NCBI GenBank assembly: GCA_930990665.1
Contig: CAKNQN010000003.1
Span: forward strand, 62,001-126,000
Length of the DNA stretch: 64,000 nucleotides
Source: an uncultured Clostridia bacterium
GTDB lineage: Bacteria; Bacillota; Clostridia; Christensenellales; Borkfalkiaceae
Direction of reading: 5' to 3'
How positions within the stretch are numbered: position 1 is the stretch's first letter; each line of letters begins with the position of its first letter. The translations under genes were made by a program, and so were the position numbers. Of the stretch, positions 28,958 to 41,045 are shown one piece after another. Under the pieces are notes generated by a model, which saw only the letters and a list, made by a program, of their open reading frames with translations, had not been told where the DNA came from and ran no database searches.

Positions 28958-29066
28958 TCAATACAGAGCTCATGATCCGGCGATGAGCGCGGAAAGGAAT
29001 CTCTCTGCCTTTCCGTTGAAAATACGGATAACGCCGCACCCTTTTCCCGATCCTCGTAAAATCGAC

Positions 29067-30179
29067 TCAGACTTTTAATTCCTTGACCTTGTCGGCATAA
29101 TACTGCACGAGTTCCCATTTGGTACCCGGCATCAGACGATGATCGGGGCAGGGAATAAACCCTCCCAGATCGACCAGCCTCTGCAATCTTTCCAACTCCG
29201 CATCCACAGCCGCTTTATCTTTACGAAGCGCTGTTTTATCCATCCCGCCTATACCCAATAAGCCCTTCCCGTATTTTTTGCGGGCAGGCTCAAACTGATC
29301 TCCCCATGTGCCTATTTCCAGCGGGAACATGGTATTTACCCCGTTTTCATACCAGATCGGCAGCAATTTTTCAATGACCCCGTCGCAATCTAAAGAAATG
29401 ATGTCTATTCCGTACTGACGGCATAGTTCATTTCTTTTCTTATAATGTTTCGCACACAATTCTTCAAAGATCGTCGGAGACAGCAACGGTCCGTTTTTGA
29501 AACAGATATCCTCCCAATAATGCGCATAATCAAACTGCGCGCCCGATTTGAGAGTTTCTTCGGCACAGCGGTATTGCATTTCGGCATAGGTATCGATGAT
29601 CTCCGCCAACAGCTCAAAATCATCACACATCATATACGACATACCCACCACCGATAACATGTTCCTCACACTGCCGAGAACACTGCCCAGATTCAATCCA
29701 AGCGGACGGTCATCCTTTCGGTCGGCCAATTTTTTCAGACTTTCCTGCGGCACCCGGTCCATCGAAAATCGCATCTTCGGCAAATATAACTTTTCAAATG
29801 CCTCTCTGTCTTTCAGCTGATAATCATCTTCCGCCGGGATCGATTCTACACCTTCCCGTATCCTTTCGATCAGCCCTTCCGGATTTTGAATTCTTAAAAA
29901 ACCATCCGGCAGTTTTTCCAGAACCTTCCTTTCAAACATGGGGGAAAGCCCGTTGTATGCGCCCGCCGTCACGCTCCAGCCAAAATCCCAGCCAAGCAAT
30001 CTGTTCAGTTCTGCATCCGCTTCTGCGCCGTCGCACCATGCATTGGCCAGTTCATAAGAGATATGCCCTTCGGCAGCCCATTCCAACAGCAACTCTTTCC
30101 AATATCCGAAATGTACCGCCGGCATCCTGTCCGTTTTCCGATAATGTAAAATATTGCTTACGCGTTCCCTGTTTGTCAT
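29067..30179 (-). CDS. Uroporphyrinogen decarboxylase (URO-D)-family protein, likely corrinoid methyltransferase MtaA/MtbA-like
   Basis: MTNRERVSNILHYRKTDRMPAVHFGYWKELL..., AQFDYAHYWEDICFKNGPLLSPTIFEELCAKHYKKRNELCRQYGIDIISLDCDGVIEKLLPIWYENGVNTMFPLE; start set after AAGGGG RBS. Confidence 0.85.
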   Translation of the reverse strand: MTNRERVSNILHYRKTDRMPAVHFGYWKELLLEWAAEGHISYELANAWCDGAEADAELNRLLGWDFGWSVTAGAYNGLSPMFERKVLEKLPDGFLRIQNPEGLIERIREGVESIPAEDDYQLKDREAFEKLYLPKMRFSMDRVPQESLKKLADRKDDRPLGLNLGSVLGSVRNMLSVVGMSYMMCDDFELLAEIIDTYAEMQYRCAEETLKSGAQFDYAHYWEDICFKNGPLLSPTIFEELCAKHYKKRNELCRQYGIDIISLDCDGVIEKLLPIWYENGVNTMFPLEIGTWGDQFEPARKKYGKGLLGIGGMDKTALRKDKAAVDAELERLQRLVDLGGFIPCPDHRLMPGTKWELVQYYADKVKELKV

Positions 30180-30695
30180 CTGAATTTTCCCCTTACTTTT
30201 TTGCATCCATGTATAATTATCTGAATTCATTCTTATCCTTCCATCTGAGCGTTGCTCCCGCAATCATTAATCCTCCTTCTGCCTTGATTGAGATCGACAC
30301 CGCAGCAAAGAAAATTAAGCTCTGCCGAAGATGTTCTTTCTCTGTTAAAAATTCTATGTGCCTATTATAATCTTGCAGATTCTGTTCGTCAACAGATATG
30401 AAAAAATTGATGATATTTTTTTATTTTTCTGAAAGACTGCCCGTCTTTCAGGCGATCATCCGCCTGAAAAGCGCCGCTCCACATTCGAAAAAAAACATTT
30501 CACCGATCCGAAAATCCGCCGCAGCGTAAACGCGGCCGCAGCTCCGGCCGCAAAAGACCGCGGAGAGCCTTTCCGAAAAGCGGAACAGGGAAAATTGCGG
30601 AGGCTTTTGAAATCGCACACCGGCTAAAACCGAAGCAAATGCGGAAGGCAAAAAAAGCAAAGAGAAGGGCGCATGGTGTGCCCTTCTCTTTGCTT

Positions 30696-30772
30696 TGGTA
30701 GCGGCGGTGGGATTCGAACCTACGACCTATCGGGTATGAACCGATCGCTATAACCAACTAAGCTACGCCGCC
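30696..30772 (-). tRNA. tRNA with CAT anticodon (elongator tRNA-Met, or tRNA-Ile2 if lysidinylated), CCA encoded
   Basis: Reverse complement GGCGGCGTAGCTTAGTTGGTTATAGCGATCGGTTCATACCCGATAGGTCGTAGGTTCGAATCCCACCGCCGCTACCA; lacks initiator-specific GGG/CCC anticodon stem. Confidence 0.93.
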
Positions 30773-30866
30773 GTATTCTGACTGAAAAAACCGCCGTCTG
30801 CGTGGCCTTTCCCTTTTCGGGGACCCGGAAAGGGAACTTTCCGGGACGGGCCGCCGTGCGGCGTTG

Positions 30867-30943
<77 letters not shown>

Positions 30944-31079
30944 ATATGGCTCCTCTTCAAAAGAGCTTTCTTATTTTATAGCATTGCGGTACGTTTGTCA
31001 ACTGTTTTCAGCCTTTCGCGGAATTTTTTTCGCAAAAGGCTGGAAAAAGGCACCTTTTTCCCCCGCAAAATGAAAATAC

Positions 31080-31108
31080 TTGACACTTTCTCTTTTTTTG
31101 ATTAAAAT
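31080..31108 (+). promoter_or_regulatory. Sigma-A-type promoter of the ilvB operon
   Basis: TTGACA (31080-31085), 17-bp spacer, TAAAAT (31103-31108). Confidence 0.7.
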
Positions 31109-31146
31109 AATGTGCAACTATTTGTATTTTTATGCAGGAGCTTTCT

Positions 31147-32793
31147 ATGAAACTTACCGGCGCAGACATTCTCATACGCTGTCTGAAAGAGCAGGGCGTC
31201 GACACCGTTTTCGGGTATCCGGGCGGGTGCGTTCTGGACATTTACGACGCACTTTACCGCGACGGGACACTCCGGCACATTCTCACCGCGCACGAACAGG
31301 GCGCGGCGCACGCCGCCGACGGGTATGCGCGCTCTACCGGAAAAACGGGCGTCTGCTTTGCCACTTCCGGGCCGGGCGCGACCAACCTCGTGACGGGCAT
31401 CGCCACCGCGTACATGGATTCCGTGCCCCTCGTGGCCATCACCGGCAACGTGACCGTGCCCAGCCTCGGGCGCGACAGCTTTCAGGAAGTGGACATCGCG
31501 GGGATCACCATGCCCGTGACGAAACACAACTACATCGTCAAAGACGTGAAAAAACTCGCCGCGACCGTGCGCGAGGCCTTTTACATCGCCGGCTCCGGTC
31601 GAAAGGGACCCGTCCTCATCGACATTCCCAAAAACATTCAGACGGAGGTGTGCGACTACGAAGAGCTGCCGCCCGCCGTCTATGTTCCCAAGCCCGTCGC
31701 CGCCGATCTGCGGCCTGCGGCGGACGCTCTTGCGCGCGCCGCGCGCCCGCTCATCATCGCGGGGGGCGGCTGCATCGGGGCAAACGCGACGGAGGGGCTG
31801 AAGGCGCTCGCCGAAAAATGGCAGGCACCCGTCTGCTCCACCCTGATGGGACTGGGCGGCTTTCCCGCTTCCGACCCCAGATTCCTGGGCATGATCGGCA
31901 TGCACGGCACCGAAGCCGCCGACGCGGCCTTCCGCGAAGCGGACACCGTGCTCGTGTGCGGCATGCGCTTTTCCGACCGCGTGGCGGGCGACCGCGTCAA
32001 GTTCCGCGAGGGCAAGACCATCGTGCAGTTTGACATCGACGCCGCCGAGATCGACAAAAACGTGGACGCCGACGTGCACGTGATGGGAGATCTGCAAGAG
32101 ATCTTCCGTGCCCTTCTCCCCCTGCTCCCGCAAATGGAGCACGAGGCATGGCTGCGCGAGATTTCCGCCCTGCAGAAAGCGGGAGACGCGGACATCGACA
32201 AGAACCTGCCCGCCTACAAGATCCTCACCGCCATGCAGAAATTCACCGATGCGGACACGCCCGTCGCGACGGACGTCGGACAGCACCAGATGTGGACGGC
32301 GCAGTACTGCAAATTTGAAAAGCCGCGCACCTTCCTTTCCAGCGGCGGACTTGGCACCATGGGCTTCGGCATGGGCGCAGCGATCGGCGCCTGCACGGGA
32401 ACGGGCAGAAAGACGGTGCTCGTGACGGGCGACGGCAGCTTTCACATGAACCTCAACGAGCTCTGCACCGCCGTTTCTCACCGTCTGCCCCTCGTCATCC
32501 TGCTGATGGACAACAACACGCTGGGCATGGTGCGGCAGTGGCAGGGACTCTTCTACGGCAAGCGCTATTCCCAGACCACCCTCGACCGCAAGACCGATTA
32601 CATCAAGCTCGCCGAGGCGTTCGGCGCGAAGGGCTACACCATCGCGGGCGAAAAGGATATCCTGCCCGTCCTGCAAAAGGCGTTCGCCGAAGCGGGGCCG
32701 GTGCTCGTCGACTGCAAGATCGGCATCGACGACAAAGTGCTGCCCATGATCCCGCCCGGAAAATCCTATGACTCGGTCATAACCAGGCTGTAA
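31147..32793 (+). CDS. ilvB: Acetolactate synthase, large subunit
   Basis: MKLTGADILIRCLKEQGVDTVFGYPGGCVLDIYDAL, ATSGPGATNLVTGIATAYMDSVPLVAITGNV, QEVDIAGITMPVTKHNY, VTGDGSFHMNLNEL...LLMDNNTLGMVRQWQ. Confidence 0.97.
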   Translation: MKLTGADILIRCLKEQGVDTVFGYPGGCVLDIYDALYRDGTLRHILTAHEQGAAHAADGYARSTGKTGVCFATSGPGATNLVTGIATAYMDSVPLVAITGNVTVPSLGRDSFQEVDIAGITMPVTKHNYIVKDVKKLAATVREAFYIAGSGRKGPVLIDIPKNIQTEVCDYEELPPAVYVPKPVAADLRPAADALARAARPLIIAGGGCIGANATEGLKALAEKWQAPVCSTLMGLGGFPASDPRFLGMIGMHGTEAADAAFREADTVLVCGMRFSDRVAGDRVKFREGKTIVQFDIDAAEIDKNVDADVHVMGDLQEIFRALLPLLPQMEHEAWLREISALQKAGDADIDKNLPAYKILTAMQKFTDADTPVATDVGQHQMWTAQYCKFEKPRTFLSSGGLGTMGFGMGAAIGACTGTGRKTVLVTGDGSFHMNLNELCTAVSHRLPLVILLMDNNTLGMVRQWQGLFYGKRYSQTTLDRKTDYIKLAEAFGAKGYTIAGEKDILPVLQKAFAEAGPVLVDCKIGIDDKVLPMIPPGKSYDSVITRL

Positions 32794-32802
32794 GGAGGAC
32801 TC

Positions 32803-33321
32803 ATGCAAAAATATACGATCACGGCGCTGCTCGCCAACAAGAGCGGCGTGCTTACCCGCATTTCCGGCCTGTTCGCGCGGCGCTGCTTCAACATCGAGAG
32901 CATCTGCGCCTGCACCACCGAAGACGAAAACTTTTCCCGCGTGACCATCGTGCTTTCGGGAGACGAACACGCCCTCTCGCAGGTGACGAAACAGCTGGAT
33001 AAACTCATCGACGTGAAAAAGATCACGCTCGCCGAGGAACACGATTCCATCTTCCGCGAGCTTCTGCTCGTGAAGATCCGCACCGCCGCCGAAACGCGCG
33101 GCGAACTTCTGACCCTGCGCGATATCTATAAGGCGAAGATCGTCGACCTTTCCCCCACCACCGCCATCCTCGAACTGACGGGCGAGCCGAGCAAACTGGA
33201 CGGTTTTCTGCGCGTGGTACAGCCCTACGGTATCCTCGAAATGGCGCGCACGGGTGTGACCGCCCTCTCCCGCGGGGAAAAATGCCTGAACGATCTCGTG
33301 GACTACAACGAACTGATCTGA
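32803..33321 (+). CDS. ilvN: Acetolactate synthase, small (regulatory) subunit
   Basis: ACT domain ITALLANKSGVLTRISGLFARRCFNIESICACTTEDENFSRVTIV; KITLAEEHDSIFRELLLVKI; length 172 aa. Confidence 0.95.
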   Translation: MQKYTITALLANKSGVLTRISGLFARRCFNIESICACTTEDENFSRVTIVLSGDEHALSQVTKQLDKLIDVKKITLAEEHDSIFRELLLVKIRTAAETRGELLTLRDIYKAKIVDLSPTTAILELTGEPSKLDGFLRVVQPYGILEMARTGVTALSRGEKCLNDLVDYNELI

Positions 33322-33411
33322 ATGCGGCCGCGCGGCGGAAATCGGGCAGATGGCGCGTTTTTTCGCAGACGTACGGAAAAAACTGAAATAAATAGCGGAA
33401 GGTATCTTATT

Positions 33412-35076
<1,665 letters not shown>

Positions 35077-35094
35077 TCGCTCGCGAGGATTACC

Positions 35095-36669
35095 ATGGAT
35101 AACAAAAAACTGCAGATCTTCGACTCCACCCTGCGCGACGGGGCGCAGGGCGCCAATATCTCCTTTTCCGTCGACGACAAGATCAAGGTCATCGAGACCC
35201 TCGACGCCCTCGGCATCGACTTCATCGAGGCAGGCAATCCCTTTTCCAATCCCGCCGAAATGCAGTTTTTTCAGCGCATTGCAGGCATGAAACTGCAACA
35301 CGCCAGCATCGTCGCCTTCGGGTCCACACGCCGCAAGGGCGTGTCGCCCGAAGAGGACGGGAACCTGCGCTCCCTGATCGCCGCCGGAACGGAGTACGTG
35401 GCCATCTTCGGCAAAAGCCACATCCGCCACGTGACCGACGTTCTGAAAGTGACCCCCGAAGAAAACCTTGACATGATCGCTTCCAGCGTGCGTTTTCTTA
35501 CCGAACACGGAAAAAAAGTCGTGTTCGACGCCGAACATTTCTTTGACGGTTACAAGACGGATTCCGATTACGCCTTTGCTGCGCTGCGCGCAGCTTACGA
35601 TGCGGGCGCGCACTGCCTCAGCCTCTGCGACACCAACGGCGGGATCTTCCCCGACGAGGCGTTTGAGATCACCAAAAAGGTGACCGAAGCTTTCCCCGAT
35701 ACGATCGTGGCCATCCACTGTCACAACGACGGCGGGCTGGCCGTTGCAGACTCCATCGCCGCGGTGCAGGCGGGCGCACGGCAGATCCAGGGCACATTCC
35801 TCGGCTTCGGCGAGCGGTGCGGAAACACAAACCTGTGCACCGCCATCTGCAACCTGCAGTTGAAGCGCGGCTATGAGTGCATCCCGCCCGAACACCTCAA
35901 AGACATCTACGAAAACGCGATGACCATCGCCGAGACCGCCAACGTGGCCGTGCCCCCGAACCAGCCGTACATCGGCATGAACGCGTTCGCGCACAAGGCG
36001 GGCATGCACGCGGACGGCGTGCTCAAATACTCCTCCTCCTTCGAACACGTCGACCCCGCGATCATCGGCAACAAGCGGAAATTCCTCCTTTCGGAGATCT
36101 CCGGCAAGAGCGCCATTTACGACAAGCTGAAAACTTATTTCCCCGCCCTCGACAAGAACGGCAAGGAGATGGGCGAGATCGTGAACGCGCTCAAAGAGCG
36201 CGCCCTCTCCGGCTATCAGTACGAGGCCGCAGAGGCATCCTTCGTGCTGCTCGTCGAAAAGATCCTCGGGAAATATAAAAATTCTTTCGATCTGATCAGC
36301 TACAAGATCATCAACGAACAGCCCGCCATCGAGGGAAAAGTGGCTTCGGCGATCATCAAAGTGCGCGTGAACGGCATCACCAAGATCGCCGCTTCCGACG
36401 GCGAAGGCCCCGTCCATGCGATGGACCTCGCCCTCCGCGCCGCCCTCGCGGACTTCTATCCCGAGATCGCCCACGTCTCCCTGACCGACTTCAAGGTGCG
36501 CGTGCTCGATTCGGACAAGGCCACCGCCGCCAAGGTGCGCGTGCTGATCACTTCGGCCAGCAGCAGCGATTCCTGGACGACCGTCGGCGTCTCCGAAGAC
36601 ATCATCGAGGCGAGCTGGATCGCCCTCACCGACTCCATCGACTACGCCCTCATGCGCCGCGAAAAATGA
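35095..36669 (+). CDS. cimA: (R)-citramalate synthase (CimA family, GSU1798-type)
   Basis: IFDSTLRDGAQGANISFSVDDKIKVIETLDALGIDFIEAGNP (DGAQ rather than the DGEQ of LeuA), HCHNDGGLAVADSIAAVQAGARQIQGTFLGFGERCGNTNL, FAHKAGMHADGV, C-terminal LeuA allosteric-like domain. Confidence 0.88.
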   Translation: MDNKKLQIFDSTLRDGAQGANISFSVDDKIKVIETLDALGIDFIEAGNPFSNPAEMQFFQRIAGMKLQHASIVAFGSTRRKGVSPEEDGNLRSLIAAGTEYVAIFGKSHIRHVTDVLKVTPEENLDMIASSVRFLTEHGKKVVFDAEHFFDGYKTDSDYAFAALRAAYDAGAHCLSLCDTNGGIFPDEAFEITKKVTEAFPDTIVAIHCHNDGGLAVADSIAAVQAGARQIQGTFLGFGERCGNTNLCTAICNLQLKRGYECIPPEHLKDIYENAMTIAETANVAVPPNQPYIGMNAFAHKAGMHADGVLKYSSSFEHVDPAIIGNKRKFLLSEISGKSAIYDKLKTYFPALDKNGKEMGEIVNALKERALSGYQYEAAEASFVLLVEKILGKYKNSFDLISYKIINEQPAIEGKVASAIIKVRVNGITKIAASDGEGPVHAMDLALRAALADFYPEIAHVSLTDFKVRVLDSDKATAAKVRVLITSASSSDSWTTVGVSEDIIEASWIALTDSIDYALMRREK

Positions 36670-36778
36670 TTTTTTCGTAAATGCTTACAATCTTCAATCT
36701 GCCCGAAGAAGGGCAATCCTTTGAAACAAGATGTGCGAAAAAAGTTCGCTTATCTCTCTTTCAAAAAAAATATAATTC

Positions 36779-36814
36779 CTGAGAGCGAAAAATTTTTCGC
36801 TCTTTCTGTTTTTT
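36779..36814 (+). terminator. Terminator after cimA
   Basis: ctgagagcgaaaaatttttcgctctttctgttttttg. Confidence 0.65.
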
Positions 36815-37005
36815 GTGTTTTTTTCGGAAACTTTTCTGTTTTTATCTACATACTCGATAGCAACCGGCAAAATGCATGTTTTTTGTTTGCCTTTCTGCAT
36901 TTGCTCTGCTATAATAAACGGGCTACCTGACAAAACTACTTATGAAACGGCAAACTGCAAGACATAAACAGATCTGCTGCCGGATTGACGAATGAAAGGA
37001 GAAGC

Positions 37006-38808
37006 ATGACTAACTCCAAGATCGCATTTTTTGTTTCCAGCCACAAACCGAGCGTATCGGTCGACAATAGCATTCTTCACACCGCAAAGCAAAAGGAGAT
37101 CGTAGAGTTCCTTCGCGGCGGGACCGACGAGGATAAGTTCATGGCCGAGCGGGCAAATGAGTACTGCGAACTGCTCACCCAGTATTGGGCATGGAAATAC
37201 CAGGACGCGGATATATATGCATTTGGGCATTACCGCAGGCTGTTTTCCTTCGGCGAAGAAGAGCAAACGGACGAATTCAATATTATACGAGAAAAAGATC
37301 TGAACGGAAAAACGCTGAAAAAGTACGGACTCGATGACCCGGAGCGGATCCGCAACGCTGTCTGCGATTACGACGTGATCGCACCCCTGCCCTATGAGTA
37401 TAAGGAGGGGTCTGTATACGAACAGTACAAAAACGCGGCAAAACTGCACGTGGAAGATCTGGACTTTGTACTCGGCGTCATCGACCGGGACTACCCGGAG
37501 ATGGCAGACGCTGCGCACCGGTACATTCACGGCAATAAGATGTATACGTGCAACATGTTTTTCATGAAAAAAGAACTGTTTGCCGATTACAGTTGCTGGC
37601 TGTTTGATATTTTAAGAAAATTTTACGACTACAAGGATATGGCCGCCGAACACTACAATTCCGAAGCCATGCGCACACCGGGACATTTAGGAGAAAGGCT
37701 GTTCGGAATCTATTATACATGGCTGCTTGACCAGAAAAAATACAGGACGAAGACGCTGAAAATCGTAACTTTTGAAAACACCGACCCCTTTATCAGCCTG
37801 AATCCCGCTTTTTCACGAAACAACGTACCCATCTTTCTGGCGACAAACGCATTTTATGCAAAGTTTACCGCCGCCACCCTGCAATCGATCGCAGAACACG
37901 TTTCTTCCGATCATAACTATGACATCATCGTTCTGCACAACAATCTTCCAAAGGCGGATATGGCGCGCCTGCGCTTTGTCACAAGCGAAAGAAAAAATAT
38001 TTCTCTGCGCTTTGTCAACCCCGAACCGCTGTTCGATTCGTATGCACTGTACGAGAGCAATACCATTACCAAAGAGACCTACTACCGACTGATCATTCCT
38101 GAAACATTTCCCGCCTACGACAAAGTATTGTATCTGGACAGCGACCTCGTCGTGCTCGACGATCCGGCCAAACTTTGGGGGATCGATATAGGAGAGAACT
38201 TCCTCGGCGGCGTTGTCGACATCTGCCACGCGGGAGACATCAACGGTTTTGACGAAAATATTGCGCAATATTACAGCTCTCTCGGCCTGGAAAGCTTCTC
38301 CTACATCAATGCCGGCGTGCTGATCATGAACACAGCCGCGCTGCGCAGACAGTTCACTGCCAAATATCTGCTGGATTTTGCTCAACAGGGGAATTTCCGT
38401 TTTCAGGACCAGGATCTTCTCAATCTTCTCTGCGAGAATAAAATTTTTCCGCTCGGCTTTGAATGGAATTATTTTGCCGATCCGGAAGACAGCTATCGGG
38501 GTTATTCGCGCACCTTTGCACCCAAACCGCTGTTTGACGCCTACATGCGGGAAAAGGAGAATTTCCGCATCCTGCACTTTGCAGGCAACGAAAAGCCCTG
38601 GCTTTATCCGGAAAGTGAATTTGCCCCCTATTTTTGGAAATATTTCCGCAAGACGCCCTACGATCTGTGCCAGATCCTGACCGTACACCCCCCTGCACCG
38701 AGCCGTAATAAAACCGGTCTGCTACGCAGAGTTGTGCTGCGGCTTTGTCCGAAAGGTACCCGCCGCCGCGCTCTGGCCAAAAAAATTTATCGATTGGTAA
38801 AACATTGA
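37006..38808 (+). CDS. Two-domain glycosyltransferase: N-terminal DUF4422, C-terminal GT8
   Basis: DUF4422-type ERANEYCELLTQYWAWKYQDADIYAFGHYRRLFSF; GT8-type VPIFLATNAFYAKFTAATLQSI...VLYLDSDLVVLDDPAKLWGIDIGENFLGGVVD...YINAGVLIMN. Confidence 0.88.
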   Translation: MTNSKIAFFVSSHKPSVSVDNSILHTAKQKEIVEFLRGGTDEDKFMAERANEYCELLTQYWAWKYQDADIYAFGHYRRLFSFGEEEQTDEFNIIREKDLNGKTLKKYGLDDPERIRNAVCDYDVIAPLPYEYKEGSVYEQYKNAAKLHVEDLDFVLGVIDRDYPEMADAAHRYIHGNKMYTCNMFFMKKELFADYSCWLFDILRKFYDYKDMAAEHYNSEAMRTPGHLGERLFGIYYTWLLDQKKYRTKTLKIVTFENTDPFISLNPAFSRNNVPIFLATNAFYAKFTAATLQSIAEHVSSDHNYDIIVLHNNLPKADMARLRFVTSERKNISLRFVNPEPLFDSYALYESNTITKETYYRLIIPETFPAYDKVLYLDSDLVVLDDPAKLWGIDIGENFLGGVVDICHAGDINGFDENIAQYYSSLGLESFSYINAGVLIMNTAALRRQFTAKYLLDFAQQGNFRFQDQDLLNLLCENKIFPLGFEWNYFADPEDSYRGYSRTFAPKPLFDAYMREKENFRILHFAGNEKPWLYPESEFAPYFWKYFRKTPYDLCQILTVHPPAPSRNKTGLLRRVVLRLCPKGTRRRALAKKIYRLVKH

Positions 38809-38837
38809 AAAAACCGCCCGAAAGGGCGGTTTTTTCG
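38807..38837 (+). terminator. Terminator after DUF4422-GT8 gene
   Basis: aaaaaaccgcccgaaagggcggttttttcgg. Confidence 0.88.
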
Positions 38838-38866
38838 GTTTTTCCCGCGAAACTGTTGCTTCCCTT

Positions 38867-39877
38867 TCAGGGACTGTTCCGGAGGGGAAGATTCAGATAC
38901 ATGACGATCTTTCTCCGACAAGCGGCAATATCTTTTCGAATGAGAACATCTGCAAACCAGTTGATTTTTTCCTCCGAAAAATATCGTACATTCCCCCATT
39001 CTTCCGCAGAAAACGAATCGGAAAGCGCCAGAAAAAAGTCGCGGAATTCTTTTCTTCGGCGGGTATTGCACAGATGATACATGCCGTCGCGCAATACATA
39101 AAACAGCACGCCCGCCCAGATCCTTTCGCCGCAACCCCGCGAGAGCATAAATGCACGCATCTCCTGAAGATTTTGCAGAAAATCCTTCCGATAACGGGCG
39201 TTGTCGATCTCTCGGTCGGTGATCGATGTGCCCACGTTTTTACGGTAATCATAATAGCTGTCCTGCAGAACCGAGATCTTATTCGCACAGATCTGCGCAT
39301 AAATCCCAAACGGCGCATCCTCGAAAATGCGCGGCGCAGGAAATTTTATGCCGTTTTCATCCAGAAGCGATTTGCGGTAAAATTTATCCCAACAGCCGAT
39401 ACACGTCAGAAGAAGCGGCTGCTCTTCGACCGGAAATCCGCCCATCCTGCTCCACCGATAAAAATTCAGCATGTTCCGATAGGGATGGCGGCAGTCGTCC
39501 AGCATGTCGAGGATCATCGGATTCGACATTACGAGATCAGCCCCGTCTTCCTCCAGCTTTTTTACCGCCGCCGCAAAGTATCCGGGCGCAATCCTGTCAT
39601 CGCTGTCTACAAAGGCGACGTACTCCCCGCTCGCCTGCTCCAACCCGAAATTGCGCGCCGCGCCGGGTCCGCCGTTCTTTTGTAAGAAAAACCGCATTTC
39701 CGCGTGTTCTCGGGAATATTCCTCCAAAATCTTCACGCTCGCGTCTTTCGATCCGTCGTCGATGCAAAGCACCTCGAAATTCTGCCATGTCTGCGCAAAG
39801 ATGCTGTCCAGGCACTCTTTCAGATATTTTTCCGCATTGTATACCGGCACGATAACGGAAATCTTTCCTTTCTCCAT
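38867..39877 (-). CDS. Glycosyltransferase family 2
   Basis: ISVIVPVYNAEKYLKECLDSIFAQTWQNFEVLCIDDGSKDASVKILEEY...GPGAARNFGLEQASGEYVAFVDSDDRI. Confidence 0.94.
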   Translation of the reverse strand: MEKGKISVIVPVYNAEKYLKECLDSIFAQTWQNFEVLCIDDGSKDASVKILEEYSREHAEMRFFLQKNGGPGAARNFGLEQASGEYVAFVDSDDRIAPGYFAAAVKKLEEDGADLVMSNPMILDMLDDCRHPYRNMLNFYRWSRMGGFPVEEQPLLLTCIGCWDKFYRKSLLDENGIKFPAPRIFEDAPFGIYAQICANKISVLQDSYYDYRKNVGTSITDREIDNARYRKDFLQNLQEMRAFMLSRGCGERIWAGVLFYVLRDGMYHLCNTRRRKEFRDFFLALSDSFSAEEWGNVRYFSEEKINWFADVLIRKDIAACRRKIVMYLNLPLRNSP

Positions 39878-39927
39878 CTGCCGACCTCCTTTTTTCATTG
39901 ATTATCGTCGAACATCGCTGTTGTGCG

Positions 39928-40980
39928 TCAGGCCTGCCGGCCTTCGCCTCCCGGCAAAGAACCCGCGACCAGAATCTTCCCCTCGGCAAAGGGCGGAACT
40001 TTCCGATATTCGCCGCTCCCGATCTTTGCCAGCCATTCCCCGTGCCCGCGATACCACGCGACCGTGCGCGAAAGCCCCTCACAAAGCTCCGTCTTCGGAA
40101 AAAAGCCAAGCTCGGAAGATATCTTGCCGCAGTCGAGCGCATACCGACGATCGTGCCCCGGGCGGTCGGCCACGAACACGATCTCGCTTTCCTTTCTCCC
40201 GCACAGCCGGAGGAGGGCGGAAACGATCTCCAGATTGCTGCAAGCCTTTCCGCCGACGTTGTAGATCTCGCCCTGCCGCCCCGCACGCAGGACCGCATCG
40301 ACGGCGCGGCAGTGATCGGTCACGTCCAGCCACTCGCGCACGTTTTTGCCGTCGCCATATACCGGCACCGGCTCCCCGCGCATCGCCTTGCCGATCGCGA
40401 GCGGGATCAGCTTTTCCGGAAACTGCAGGGCGCCGTAATTGTTGGCGCTGCGGGTGATCGTCAGGCGTACCCCGTAGGTGCGCGCATACGCCAGCGCGAA
40501 GAGATCCGCCGCCGCCTTGCTCGCCGCATACGGACTGGACGGCCGCAATGCCGCCCGCTCGCCGAACTTTTTCCGCGAACCGAGCGGCGTGTCGCCGTAC
40601 ACCTCGTCCGTCGAGATGAGGTGCATCCGCGCGCCGTATGCGCGGCAGGCTTCCAGCATGACCTGCGTGCCCGCGACGTTCGTGCGCAGAAATACGCCCG
40701 CATCGGCGATGGAACGGTCGACATGGCTCTCCGCCGCAAAATGCACGCAGACCTCCGGCTTCTCCTTCGCAAACAGCGAAAACACCCCCGCACGGTCGCA
40801 TACGTCGCCCTGATAAAAGCGGAAGCGCCCGCTCGCAAACGCCCCTTCCAGCGACCACAGATTCCCCGCATACGTGAGCTTGTCCAGACACACGACCTCG
40901 TCCGCCGGATGCTCCCGCAGAATGTATCCGATAAAATTCGCGCCGATAAACCCCGCGCCGCCCGTCACAAGAACTTTCAT
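39928..40980 (-). CDS. rfbB: dTDP-glucose 4,6-dehydratase
   Basis: MKVLVTGGAGFIGANFIGYILREHPADEVVCLDKLTYAGNL, HFAAESHVDRSI, STDEVYGD, SPYAASKAAAD, TRSANNYG, REWLDVTDHCRAVDAVL. Confidence 0.93.
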   Translation of the reverse strand: MKVLVTGGAGFIGANFIGYILREHPADEVVCLDKLTYAGNLWSLEGAFASGRFRFYQGDVCDRAGVFSLFAKEKPEVCVHFAAESHVDRSIADAGVFLRTNVAGTQVMLEACRAYGARMHLISTDEVYGDTPLGSRKKFGERAALRPSSPYAASKAAADLFALAYARTYGVRLTITRSANNYGALQFPEKLIPLAIGKAMRGEPVPVYGDGKNVREWLDVTDHCRAVDAVLRAGRQGEIYNVGGKACSNLEIVSALLRLCGRKESEIVFVADRPGHDRRYALDCGKISSELGFFPKTELCEGLSRTVAWYRGHGEWLAKIGSGEYRKVPPFAEGKILVAGSLPGGEGRQA

Positions 40981-41045
40981 TTATCCCCTCCGCCTTATTT
41001 CCGAGAACCGCTGACCGTGCGGCTCATTTTTGACGCCCGTGCGGC

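Noticed and set aside
30944-31146. Possible T-box leader for ilvB
   Set aside because: Promoter at 31080-31108 leaves too short a leader; no T-box consensus or terminator/antiterminator pair seen.
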